A stretch of 64,000 nucleotides of DNA from Ga0077536 sp943370145. Lineage in GTDB: Bacteria; Pseudomonadota; Gammaproteobacteria; Ga0077536. Each line of letters opens with the position of its first letter. Position 1 is the stretch's first letter. Of the stretch, positions 51,389 through 59,886 are shown in pieces. A model generated the notes under the pieces. That model was not told the DNA's origin and ran no database searches. It saw nothing but the letters and a program-made list of their open reading frames with translations. Where the stretch lies: the NCBI GenBank assembly GCA_943370145.1, contig CALRPY020000017.1, forward strand, positions 1-64,000. Reading direction: 5' to 3'. The translations under genes were made by a program, and so were the position numbers.

Positions 51389-52984
51389 CTAGGCCGGGTC
51401 GCCCCGCGTGCGTTCGAGTTCGCGCAGGCGGAAACGCTGGATCTTGCCGGTCGCCGTCTTCGGCAGTTCATCGACGAACTCGATGAACCGGGGGTACTTG
51501 TAGGGTGCGAGCCGTTCCTTCACGAATACCTTCAATTCCGCCTCGTCGGCGCTCGCACCAGGCCTGAGCACCACGAAGGCCTTGGTCTTGGTGAGTCCCT
51601 CGGCATCCTCTTTGCCGATGACCGCCGCTTCGAGCACCGCGGGATGCTGGACCAGCGTCGCCTCCACCTCGAAGGGGCTGACGTAGATGCCGCTCACCTT
51701 CAGCATGTCGTCGCTGCGGCCACAGTAGGTGTAGGTGCCGTCGGCATTGCGCAGGTACTTGTCGCCACTCTTCGTCCAGCCGCCCTGGAAGGTCTCGCGC
51801 GTCTTCTCGCGATTGCCCCAGTACATCAGCGCCGCGCTCGGCCCCTGGATATAGAGATCGCCCGGCTCGCCGTCCGCGACCGCGCCGCCCTGCTCGTCTC
51901 GCAGCGCGATTTCATAGCCCGGCACCGGCCGGCCGGTGGTGCCGTAACGCACATCGCCGGGGCGGTTGGAGAGGAAGATGTGGAGCATTTCCGTCGATCC
52001 GATGCCGTCGATCACGTCCACGCCGAAATGCCGCCGGAAGCGTTCGCCGATCTCGGCCGGCAAGGCCTCGCCGGCGGACGACGCGAGCCGCAGCGCCACC
52101 TCGTCGCGCGCCGGCAGTCGCGGCGAGGACAGCATGCCTGCATAGCCTGTCGGCGCGCCAAAGAAGACCGTGGGCTTGAGGTCGCCGGGGACGCCGTCGC
52201 CACGCCAGTGCCGGAACACGGCCTCCGGGGTCGGCCGCTCCGGCATCAGGATGGAGGTCGCGCCGACGGCGAGCGGGAAGCTCAGCGCGTTGCCGAGGCC
52301 ATAGGCGAAGAAGAGCTTGGCGGCGGAGAAACAGACGTCGTCCGCGCGGAGGTCCAGCACGCCCCTGCCGTAGAGCGCGGCCGTCCAGTACGCGTTCGCG
52401 TGCGAATGCACGACCCCCTTGGGGCGACCGGTGGAGCCGGAGGAATACAGCCAGAACGCGGCGTCGTCGCCAGCTGTCGCGGCCGGCCGGGACGCCGGGG
52501 CCTGGGCGTCGAGGAAGGCCTCGAACTCGACTTCGGCCGGATGCAGCGGCGCGACGGGACGGGAGACGACGACCTTGCGCACCTCGTGATCGCTTTTGGT
52601 CAGCGCCAGCGTCAACACCGGCAGCAACGCGCCGGACACGAGGACGGCCTGGGCGCGTGAATGTTCAAGCATGTAGGCGTAGTCGTCGGCGGTGAGCAGC
52701 GTGTTGACGGCAACCGGCACGACGCCCGCGTACAACGCACCGAGGAAAGACACAGGCCAGTCGAGGGTGTCCAGCATCAGCAGCAGCACGCGCTCCTCGC
52801 GCCGGATACCGCTGGCACGCAATCCGGCCGAGACCTGCCGCGCCCGCTCGGCGAGGGCGCCATAGGCTAGCGTCGCGACGTCGTCGACGTAGGCCAGCCG
52901 CTCGGGATGAGCCGCGTTGCAATCGAAAAGATACCCAGCGAAATTGAAACGCTCACCCGGTGCCGGTGCACTGCCTGCGCTCAT
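51389..52984 (-). CDS. Benzoate-CoA ligase-like AMP-dependent ligase
   Basis: A 531-residue adenylate-forming ligase of the benzoate/4-hydroxybenzoate-CoA ligase family. Features are the N-terminal FNFAGYLFDCNAAHPERLAY, P-loop LYSSGSTGRPKGVVHSH, VDVIDGIGSTEMLHIFLSN, the hinge GRSDDMLKVSGIYVSP, and catalytic Lys in KTATGKIQRFRLRELE. It activates an aromatic or related acid to its CoA thioester. It stands alone; the gap to pepN upstream holds the GGGGACAG repeat. The specific acid cannot be told from the sequence. Confidence 0.85.
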   Translation of the reverse strand: MSAGSAPAPGERFNFAGYLFDCNAAHPERLAYVDDVATLAYGALAERARQVSAGLRASGIRREERVLLLMLDTLDWPVSFLGALYAGVVPVAVNTLLTADDYAYMLEHSRAQAVLVSGALLPVLTLALTKSDHEVRKVVVSRPVAPLHPAEVEFEAFLDAQAPASRPAATAGDDAAFWLYSSGSTGRPKGVVHSHANAYWTAALYGRGVLDLRADDVCFSAAKLFFAYGLGNALSFPLAVGATSILMPERPTPEAVFRHWRGDGVPGDLKPTVFFGAPTGYAGMLSSPRLPARDEVALRLASSAGEALPAEIGERFRRHFGVDVIDGIGSTEMLHIFLSNRPGDVRYGTTGRPVPGYEIALRDEQGGAVADGEPGDLYIQGPSAALMYWGNREKTRETFQGGWTKSGDKYLRNADGTYTYCGRSDDMLKVSGIYVSPFEVEATLVQHPAVLEAAVIGKEDAEGLTKTKAFVVLRPGASADEAELKVFVKERLAPYKYPRFIEFVDELPKTATGKIQRFRLRELERTRGDPA

Positions 52985-53083
52985 CGACTGCTCCCCTCTG
53001 CTCTTCGTTCTCGTTGTCGTCGCATCATGCTAACGCCCCGCTCCACCGCAGGGGAAATAGGGGGGGAATGGAGGACAGAAATG

Positions 53084-53172
53084 GGGGACAGACCACGGTT
53101 TCGCGGGAAACCGAGAAATAGGGGACAGACCACAGTTTCCCGCGGTTTCCCGCGAAACCGTGGTCTGTCCCC
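53084..53172. repeat. 30 bp perfect inverted repeat of the GGGGACAGACCACGG family, copy 1
   Basis: Arms 53084-53113 and 53143-53172 are perfectly complementary; each begins GGGGACAGACCACGG on its outer side. A further partial copy of the arm sits in the 29 bp centre, and shorter GGGGACA fragments flank it to about 53191. It lies between the divergent ligase and pepN genes, in a 337 bp gap with no gene. Such repeats often accompany Y1-type (RAYT) transposases, none of which is in this window. Confidence 0.82.
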
Positions 53173-53321
53173 TATTTCTTGTCCCCTATTTCCTTTGCTG
53201 TTTCGTTTGCCCCCTATGTCGTTCGAATTGCGCAGCACCGGTTTCGGGTCGAAGATCGTAGCTATCGGGCCAGACGGCGTGCGCCGCCGTGGCCTACACG
53301 CTCCCTGCAGACGAGGACATC

Positions 53322-55967
53322 ATGAAGCACCCGACCCCGCAAACCGTCTACCTGCGCGACTACGCACCGCCCCCCTTTCTGGTCGAGACGATCGACCTCG
53401 ACATCGACCTGCGCGAGGACCACGCTGTCGTTGGCGCACGACTCGCGCTCGCGCGCAATCCCGCGGCGCGGGACAGCGCCGCAGCGCTCGTGCTCGACGG
53501 AGAGGAACTTGACCTGCTGTCGGTGGCACTCGATGGTCGGGCGCTGGGCGCCGACGACTACCGGCTGAGCGCCACGCAACTTGTGATCGATGCCGTGCCC
53601 GCGCGCTGCACGCTCGAGACCCGCGTGCGCATCCGCCCGGACGCGAACAGCCAGCTGATGGGCCTGTACCGCTCGACAGACGGGTACTTCACGCAATGCG
53701 AGGCGGAAGGCTTCCGTCGCATCACCTACTTCATCGATCGCCCGGACGTGATGGCGCGCTACACGACGACCATCCACGCCGACAGGGCGCGCCTGCCGGT
53801 GCTGCTGTCCAACGGCAATCCCGTGGCCAGCGGCGATGAGTCCGACGGCCGCCACTGGGCGCGCTGGGAAGATCCTTTTCCGAAGCCGTCTTACCTGTTC
53901 GCGATGGTCGCGGCCAGGCTCGAGCACATCGAGCGCGACGTCGCGACCGCCTCGGGACGACCGGTCAAGCTGATGGTGTACGTGGAGCCCGGCAAGCTCG
54001 ACCAGTGCGGTTTTGCGCTGGATGCGCTGGAACAGGCGCTGCGCTGGGACGAGCGGACCTTCGGCCTCGAGCTCGATCTCGACCGCTACATGATCGTCGC
54101 CGTCGGCGACTTCAACATGGGCGCGATGGAGAACAAGGGACTCAACATCTTCAACACGCGCTACGTGCTCGCGCGCCCCGACACCGCAACCGATCACGAC
54201 TACATGCTGCTCGACCGCGTGGTCGCGCACGAGTATTTCCACAACTGGACCGGCAACCGCGTGACCTGCCGCGACTGGTTCCAGCTGAGCCTGAAGGAAG
54301 GCCTGACGGTCTTCCGGGATCAGCAGTACGGCGGCGACCGCTACTCCCACGCCGTGCAGCGCATCCAGGAGGTGCGCCTGCTGCGCAGCGCGCAGTTCCC
54401 CGAGGACGCGGGCCCGATGGCGCACCCGGTGCGGCCGGCCTCTTACATGGAAATCAGCAACTTCTACACCGCGACCGTCTACAACAAGGGCGCGGAGGTC
54501 GTGCGGATGATCCACACCCTGATTGGCGCGGACGCCTTCCGGCGTGGCATGAATCTCTATTTCGAGCGTCATGATGGCCAGGCGGTGCGCACGGAGGACT
54601 TCGTCGCCGCGATGGCCGACGCGTCCGGCGTCGACCTCGGGCAGTTCCAGCGCTGGTACGACCAGGCCGGCACGCCGCGCGTCGCCGTGCGGTCGACCTA
54701 CGACACTGTCGCGCGGACCTGCACGCTGGACTTCACCCAGGACTGTGCGCCCACCCCGGGCCAGCCCGACAAACTGCCGTTCCATATTCCCGTCGCCCTC
54801 GGACTGCTCGGTGCCGACGGCAGTGGACTACCGCTGCGCCTCGCGGGCGAGGACGCCGCCGCCGGCACCTCGCGCGTGCTGTCGCTGACGGAAACGCACC
54901 AGCGCTTCGTGTTCACCGACGTCGCGGGGCCGCCGGTGCCCTCGCTGCTGCGCAATTTCTCCGCGCCCGTCGAACTCGCCTTCGACTACACCGACGCCGA
55001 TCTCGCGCTGCTCGCCGCGCACGACGGCGATCCCTTCAACCGTTGGGAAGCCGGCCAGCGTCTGGCGCTGCGCGTGCTGCTTGGCGCGGTCGCGAACATC
55101 CGCGCGGGACGCGCGCCGGTCTTCGGCTCGGGCATCGTCGAGGCCTGTCGCCGGGTGCTGGCCGACGCCGCCGCGGACCCCGCGTTCGCAGCCGAGGCGC
55201 TGAGCCTGCCTGGCGCGGCCTACATCGCCGAACAGGTGGATGAAGTCGACCCGGACGCGATACTCGCGGCCCGCACCGCCCTGCGCCGCCACCTCGCGGC
55301 AAGCCTCGCGCCCGAATTCGAGGCCGCGTATGCCACGCACGCGCCCGCCGGCCCGTACAGCCCGGATCCCGTGTCCGCCGGCCGCCGGGCGCTGCGCAAT
55401 CTAGCGCTCGGCTACCTGATGGAGCTTGAAACGCCGGACATCCGCGCGCGCTGCCTCGCGCAACTGCGCGAGGCCGACAACATGACCGACAGCATGGCGG
55501 CGCTGGTCGCGCTGGCGAACTGCGACTGCCCCGAGCGGACCCTGGGCCTCGACTGGTTCTACGCGCGCTGGCACGACGAGCCGCTGGTCGTCGACAAATG
55601 GTTCGCCGCGCAGGCCGGTTCACGCCTGCCCGGCACCCTGGCCGAGGTCCGGCGCCTGCTCGCGCACCCGGCCTACGATCCGCGCAACCCGAACAAGGTG
55701 CGCGCCCTCGTCGGCGCCTTCTGCCAGGGCAACCACGCCGGCTTCCACGCGGCGGATGGCAGCGGCTATGCCTTCGCTGCGGAACAGGTCATCGCGCTGG
55801 ATCCGGTCAACCCGCAGGTCGCGGCGCGGCTCGCGCGGGCTTTCGATCGCTGGCGGAAGTTCGATGCGGGCCGGCAGGCGCATGCCCGCGCGGCACTCAC
55901 GCGCATCCAGGCGGTCGACGGGCTGTCGCGGGATACCTTCGAGGTGGTGAGCCGGGCGCTGGGCTGA
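53322..55967 (+). CDS. pepN: Aminopeptidase N
   Basis: An 881-residue M1-family zinc metallopeptidase, close to the 870 of E. coli PepN. The substrate loop is GAMEN (267-271). The zinc site is HEYFH (303-307) with Glu326 18 residues later. A C-terminal alpha-helical domain follows. It removes N-terminal amino acids from peptides in the cytoplasm. The start chosen follows GAGG; a GTG 33 bp upstream is in frame but lacks support. No other peptidase gene is adjacent. Confidence 0.93.
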   Translation: MKHPTPQTVYLRDYAPPPFLVETIDLDIDLREDHAVVGARLALARNPAARDSAAALVLDGEELDLLSVALDGRALGADDYRLSATQLVIDAVPARCTLETRVRIRPDANSQLMGLYRSTDGYFTQCEAEGFRRITYFIDRPDVMARYTTTIHADRARLPVLLSNGNPVASGDESDGRHWARWEDPFPKPSYLFAMVAARLEHIERDVATASGRPVKLMVYVEPGKLDQCGFALDALEQALRWDERTFGLELDLDRYMIVAVGDFNMGAMENKGLNIFNTRYVLARPDTATDHDYMLLDRVVAHEYFHNWTGNRVTCRDWFQLSLKEGLTVFRDQQYGGDRYSHAVQRIQEVRLLRSAQFPEDAGPMAHPVRPASYMEISNFYTATVYNKGAEVVRMIHTLIGADAFRRGMNLYFERHDGQAVRTEDFVAAMADASGVDLGQFQRWYDQAGTPRVAVRSTYDTVARTCTLDFTQDCAPTPGQPDKLPFHIPVALGLLGADGSGLPLRLAGEDAAAGTSRVLSLTETHQRFVFTDVAGPPVPSLLRNFSAPVELAFDYTDADLALLAAHDGDPFNRWEAGQRLALRVLLGAVANIRAGRAPVFGSGIVEACRRVLADAAADPAFAAEALSLPGAAYIAEQVDEVDPDAILAARTALRRHLAASLAPEFEAAYATHAPAGPYSPDPVSAGRRALRNLALGYLMELETPDIRARCLAQLREADNMTDSMAALVALANCDCPERTLGLDWFYARWHDEPLVVDKWFAAQAGSRLPGTLAEVRRLLAHPAYDPRNPNKVRALVGAFCQGNHAGFHAADGSGYAFAAEQVIALDPVNPQVAARLARAFDRWRKFDAGRQAHARAALTRIQAVDGLSRDTFEVVSRALG

Positions 55968-56159
55968 ACGCCCGGCCGCCGTGGGCGTGGCGTCTCCAGG
56001 GCACGGTCGCGCGCTGGAGTGCAGTGCGTAACTTGGGCTGGCGCCGGGAGCCCGACAAGCGGCGGCGCCGAGCACGCGGCGAAACCCCGCCAGTGAAGGC
56101 ACCGGCCTCGAAGCCTGGGCTTCCTGCGTCAGCGCAGCTTACGCGACCTTCGTGCGTCG

Positions 56160-56879
56160 CTAGCGCCGGCGCCGCCACCGGACGACGCCGGTCAGCGCAC
56201 CGGCCAGCAGCCACGCGCTTGCCGGCAGGGGCACGACGACCGCCGAAATGGTGGCGTCGAAGCGGGTGGTGTCGTGGCTGAAGTTGCCGCCCATGCCGAG
56301 GGCGAAATCTAGCGTGTCGCCGCTTGCGAGCACCAGGTCGAACAGGCCCGACGCTCCGCCGCCGTTCTGCCACGCGAAACCCTGGATCTCAGTGCCGTTC
56401 AAGCGCAGATGCCCGGTACCGCCGTCGCCGCCATACGGGTCGATGTCCTGCCAGAAGAAGCTGCCCGTGTACTGGCCGGCGGCTGGCGCGGTCCAGCGCA
56501 CGGTTGGTTGCGTGCCGATGCTGTCGGGATGCAGGACGATCACGCCGGGATTGACCGGCAGCAAATTACCCGCACCGAAGTTGTTGACGACCGCGACGTC
56601 GCTGGCGTTGACCGCGAGAACCGCCCCGCCGCCGTAGCCCTGGAAGCCCGAGAGAGCATTCGTGTGCTGACCAGTGGGAAAAAGGGTGAAGGTCCCGGCG
56701 GGCGTTTTGAAGCCATAGCTCCATGCCGGCACCGTGCTGTTGGGGTTGTCCAACTCGTTCAGCGACAGTTCGTGGAGGCGCATGTCGCGGCCGGCCACCC
56801 AATCGGCCGCCGCGGGCAGAGAGACCGCAAGCAGCAGGAAGGTCGACAGGCTTGTCACTGCGCGGCGGGACGCGGGCAT
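56160..56879 (-). CDS. PEP-CTERM-type surface protein (VPLP variant)
   Basis: A 239-residue exported protein with signal peptide (LLLAVSLPAAA), a beta-rich middle and a C-terminal sorting tail: VVVPLPASAW, then LLAGALTGVV, then WRRRR. This is the tripartite PEP-CTERM arrangement (recognition motif, TM helix, Arg cluster) with VPLP replacing PEP. Such tails are processed by exosortase, and the protein ends on the cell surface or in exopolysaccharide. An exosortase gene is not in the window. The ribosome-binding site is CTGGAGA. It lies downstream of the second such gene on the same strand. Confidence 0.82.
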   Translation of the reverse strand: MPASRRAVTSLSTFLLLAVSLPAAADWVAGRDMRLHELSLNELDNPNSTVPAWSYGFKTPAGTFTLFPTGQHTNALSGFQGYGGGAVLAVNASDVAVVNNFGAGNLLPVNPGVIVLHPDSIGTQPTVRWTAPAAGQYTGSFFWQDIDPYGGDGGTGHLRLNGTEIQGFAWQNGGGASGLFDLVLASGDTLDFALGMGGNFSHDTTRFDATISAVVVPLPASAWLLAGALTGVVRWRRRR

Positions 56880-57010
56880 GGGAATCTCCAGGATTTGATT
56901 TTTTTTCAGCGCGTAAGAAGCGAAGAAGGGGTGGGACTTGTTTCTGCCTCAGCGGAAAAACAGTCCCCCCTTTTTACGCGACAGTATTCGACGTCGCGCT
57001 GCCGCTCCGC

Positions 57011-57997
57011 TCAGCGCGGACGCCGCCGCGCCAGCAGCACGCCCACCGCCCCCAGCAGCAGCGGCAGCGACGCGGGCAGCGGCACGGGTTCGGGCGGCGC
57101 GACAAAGCCGCTCACGCGCACGAGTTGATTGCCGCCCCCAAAAGTGGAGAACAGAAAGTCGCCGGTGACCGGGTCGATCAATGCGCCCTCCGCCCCAGTC
57201 AGTTCCGATAGCAGCACCCGGCGCGTGGCGACGAGCGGGTCGCCGTTCGCATCCACCTCGTAGGTCACGATGCGTCCCGTGCGGTACTCGGAGACCAGCA
57301 CGCTGGGCGCGGTGAACAGCGGGCTGCCGGTCGGTACGTAGGCGATGCCCTCGGGACCGCCGCCGATGGTGATCGGGCTGCCTTGGAGCGTCACGTTGAA
57401 GGTGCCGTTGCCGTCAGGCGCGATCGTCGCGTCGTACCAGATTTCCGCGTTGTAGCTCGCGATCTTGAGCCGCCCGGCGCCCGGCATGCCGGACGGCACG
57501 AACTGCAGCGTGCCCGTGGACGAAGCGACCCCGAGCGGACCCAGGTCGATGAGCTTGTCCGGGCTCGTGCTGCCGGGCTTCAGCTGGCCCAGCCGGTTGT
57601 CCGAATACGTGGTGTAGAACAGCACGCCGTCCGGGCCGTAGGCGAGGCCGCCGTCGATACCGCCCGCCGCGCCGTTGGCGTCAGCGTGGAAGACGGCCGG
57701 CCCGGAGAAACCTGTGATCCTGCCCTCCGTGTCGCGCACCAGCCCGATACGGAAGATGTCGGCGCTCATCGAGTTGGCGCTGCCACCGACCAGCAGCGTG
57801 TTCACGTCGCCGGCGAGGAAGGTGATACCGCCAAGTGGCCCCGGCACCCCGCTGGGGCTGCCCAGGGACACCGCGCTGTAGCTGCCAGCAAACACCGGGT
57901 CCACGGTGAGGGCGCGCGCGGGCTGCGCCCCGAGCAGCACCCCGAGTGCGCTTGCGAGCAGCAGATGCCAGACCGACCTGTAAAGCAGTTTGCGCAC
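57011..57997 (-). CDS. PEP-CTERM surface protein with beta-propeller-like domain
   Basis: A 328-residue exported protein. It starts with GTG behind AGGGGGAC, giving signal peptide LLLASALGVLLGAQPARA. The middle resembles an NHL/SMP-30-like propeller (FVPSGMPGAGRLKIASYNAEIWYD, GLAYGPDGVLFYTTYSDNR, GPEGIAYVPTGSPLF). The C-terminus has PEPVPLPASLP, a hydrophobic stretch and RRRPR, a classic PEP-CTERM signal. A sigma-54-like promoter lies 39 bp upstream, consistent with sigma-54-controlled PEP-CTERM systems. Confidence 0.83.
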   Translation of the reverse strand: MRKLLYRSVWHLLLASALGVLLGAQPARALTVDPVFAGSYSAVSLGSPSGVPGPLGGITFLAGDVNTLLVGGSANSMSADIFRIGLVRDTEGRITGFSGPAVFHADANGAAGGIDGGLAYGPDGVLFYTTYSDNRLGQLKPGSTSPDKLIDLGPLGVASSTGTLQFVPSGMPGAGRLKIASYNAEIWYDATIAPDGNGTFNVTLQGSPITIGGGPEGIAYVPTGSPLFTAPSVLVSEYRTGRIVTYEVDANGDPLVATRRVLLSELTGAEGALIDPVTGDFLFSTFGGGNQLVRVSGFVAPPEPVPLPASLPLLLGAVGVLLARRRPR

Positions 57998-58035
57998 ACC
58001 GTCCCCCTCTGTCGTCTTGCGGATAAGATATTCTT

Positions 58036-58051
58036 TGCAAAAGCCGCACCG
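58036..58051 (-). promoter_or_regulatory. Sigma-54-like -24/-12 promoter of the PEP-CTERM gene
   Basis: CGGTGCGGCTTTTGCA on the minus strand places GG and GC exactly 12 bases apart and matches 10 of the 12 informative positions of TGGCACG-N4-TTGCW. It would start transcription about 25-30 bp before the GTG of the surface protein. PEP-CTERM genes of several bacteria are known to be controlled by sigma-54 with a two-component partner. Confidence 0.55.
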
Positions 58052-58284
58052 GGCTCTCAAGGCCATGAAATTATTTATAAAAACTCGGATCATGACGTGC
58101 GCATGTAAAAATTCTGGACAAAATCTCCGCAAATCGCCTGTTTCGCCTGTTTCGCCGTTAAAGCTATTGACACCAGCAGCATTCAAACCCGAACGCCCTT
58201 CCGCGCGCGTCGTCCGCCGGGGACTGGCCCGCACCCCGTCGCAGGGTCTAGAGTCGAGGGCAGGTTCAAGCCCCCGGAGGCTCC

Positions 58285-58683
58285 ATGCAATTTCCCGGCA
58301 CCGACTTCCTCAACGCCCTGATTGCCCGCCTCAACGCGGACGAGGCCTTCGCCAGGGCCACTCGCTGGTCCGACGTCAAGGTGGTGCTGGCCTTCGGCGA
58401 TGAGCGCTGGTGGCTGAAGCTCTACGGCGGCAAGGTGATCGATTCGATGCCCTGGTTTCCGATGGCCAACCCGCTGGGCTGGGACTACCAGATAAGCGCG
58501 CCGCTCGCGACCTGGCAGGCACTGCGGGACGGCACGCGCGCGCTGGGTCACCTGCTCGACACCGGCGCGATCGCGGTGGACGGCGACCTGCTGCAGGCGA
58601 ACCGGATGTACGAATCCACCCACCTGATGCTGTCCGCGATTCGGGACCTCCCGGCGGACGCCCGAGCGGAGGCCCGACGATGA
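58285..58683 (+). CDS. SCP2 sterol-binding-like small protein
   Basis: A 132-residue cytosolic protein. The arrangement DVKVVLAFGDERWWLKLYGGKVIDS, a hydrophobic turn (MPWFPMANPLGWDYQIS) and a C-terminal helix recall the SCP2 lipid-binding fold, at the size usual for stand-alone members. There is no signal peptide. It overlaps the next gene as ATGA, so the two are translationally coupled. Binding of a hydrophobic ligand for the partner hydrolase-fold protein is plausible. Assignment is from pattern only. Confidence 0.55.
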   Translation: MQFPGTDFLNALIARLNADEAFARATRWSDVKVVLAFGDERWWLKLYGGKVIDSMPWFPMANPLGWDYQISAPLATWQALRDGTRALGHLLDTGAIAVDGDLLQANRMYESTHLMLSAIRDLPADARAEARR

Positions 58684-59495
58684 CGCATGAAATCACCGGC
58701 CGCTACGCGATGGTCGACGACGCGCGCTGCTACTACGACGTCTGTGGTGAGGGGATCCCGCTGGTCTGCCTCCACATGGGCTGGGCCTGCTCGCTGCAAT
58801 GGCACCACTTCATGCCGCTGATGGCGGCGGCCGGTTTCCGCGTGCTGGCACCGGATCTCCCGGGTCACGCGAAGTCGATGCCCGTGAACTGGAAACCCTT
58901 CCGCAAGATGCGCGACTACGCCGAGTGGGTGTGGCACTTCATCGACGCGACCTGCGGCGGCGAGCAGCCGGTGGTCTGCGGCAGCGGCATCGGCGGCGAC
59001 ATGACGCTGCAGCTCGCCTGCCACCACCCGGACGGCATCCGCGCCGGCATGGGCTTCGAGTGCGCCGCGCGCACGGGGTCAATCTCCTTCCTCTCCGGCT
59101 ATGCGGACCCGCACACCTTCCCCGGCTTCTCCGCGCTGACGGACAACGCCTCGACGTCGGCGATGTACTACCCCTGCGATCCGTTGAAGGTGCTGGAGAG
59201 CAAGTGGCAGCACCGCGCGACCTACCAGGAGACCTGCGTCGCCGACATGGACGCCTGGAACGACCACGACGTGCGTGAACACCTGCATCGCATCCGCTGC
59301 CCAATCTTCCTGTACAAGGGCGAGGCGGACTACCACATCCCGGACCAGGCGGTGCTCGACACGATCGCAGCGATTCCGAACGGCCTTGCCGAAGGTGGCA
59401 TCGCCCGCGGCATGGGACATCTCATCATGATGGAGCAGCCGGCGCAGCTGGCCGAGGCGTGCATCGGCTTCCTGCGGCGGCGAGGGATCGTCTGA
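58680..59495 (+). CDS. Alpha/beta-hydrolase fold protein with an atypical nucleophile elbow
   Basis: A 271-residue protein of the alpha/beta-hydrolase fold: LVCLHMGWACSLQWHHFMP (oxyanion loop region), APDLPGHAKSMP, and the C-terminal GMGHLIMMEQP with the catalytic-type His. The nucleophile elbow reads VVCGSGIGGDM (98-108), and the nucleophile position of G-x-S-x-G-G is Gly103, with Ser one residue earlier. Catalysis may be lost or use another residue. It is coupled to the SCP2-like gene by ATGA. Confidence 0.8.
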   Translation: MTHEITGRYAMVDDARCYYDVCGEGIPLVCLHMGWACSLQWHHFMPLMAAAGFRVLAPDLPGHAKSMPVNWKPFRKMRDYAEWVWHFIDATCGGEQPVVCGSGIGGDMTLQLACHHPDGIRAGMGFECAARTGSISFLSGYADPHTFPGFSALTDNASTSAMYYPCDPLKVLESKWQHRATYQETCVADMDAWNDHDVREHLHRIRCPIFLYKGEADYHIPDQAVLDTIAAIPNGLAEGGIARGMGHLIMMEQPAQLAEACIGFLRRRGIV

Positions 59496-59542
59496 TCCAC
59501 ACCCGCTTGCGATAGAGGCTTGATCGGGCGGTCGGCTCTTCA

Positions 59543-59664
59543 CCTTTCCCGTTCCGGGAGAGGTCGACGCCGAAGGCCGCGGGTGAGGGAGGCGTGCGCT
59601 GGCGCTTCGCCAATCTGAAACGACCCTCACCCGGCCTTGCGGCCGGCCTCTCCCGGGGCGGGAG
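59543..59664. repeat. Inverted repeat of the CCTCTCCCG/CTCACCC type
   Basis: CCTTTCCCGTTCCGGGAGAG at the left is mirrored at the right end by CTCTCCCGGGGCGGGAG. GGTGAGGG and CCCTCACCC are the inner parts. It lies in the gap after the hydrolase gene and overlaps the prpF-tail duplication. Similar intergenic sequences are common in GC-rich proteobacteria. Confidence 0.6.
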
Positions 59665-59736
59665 TGGCGAAGACCTAGAAGGAATCGCCGGGCACGCGCA
59701 CGGAGCCTTCCATCAGCACCCGCGCGCTGCGGCTCA
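59639..59736. pseudogene. Partial duplication of the prpF 3' end and its downstream flank
   Basis: This 98 bp stretch matches 59852-59948, which contains the last 62 bp of prpF plus the following bases. In the coding part (59675-59736), 56 of 62 bases agree, and the reading frame ends with the same stop and a tail read as SRSARVLMEGSVRVPGDSF. The copy lacks any start or further gene. A GGGGACAG repeat sits between the two copies. Confidence 0.8.
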
Positions 59737-59737
59737 A

Positions 59738-59823
59738 GAAACCGGGGACAGACCACGGTTTTCACCGGTTTTCCCCTGTGCCGGGGACTCGGGGACAGAA
59801 AATCGTGGTCTGTCCCCAGTTTC
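59738..59823. repeat. Inverted repeat of the GGGGACAGACCACGG family, copy 2
   Basis: Arms 59738-59762 and 59799-59823 are 25 bases long with 23 complementary positions. It lies exactly between the two copies of the prpF tail, starting 1 base after the first. This is the second member of the family (copy 1 at 53084). Confidence 0.8.
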
Positions 59824-59886
59824 TACCACCCACCCTTACCCGCCCGCGTTCGCGGCCGGCCTCTCCCGCGACGGGAGAGGCGAAGA

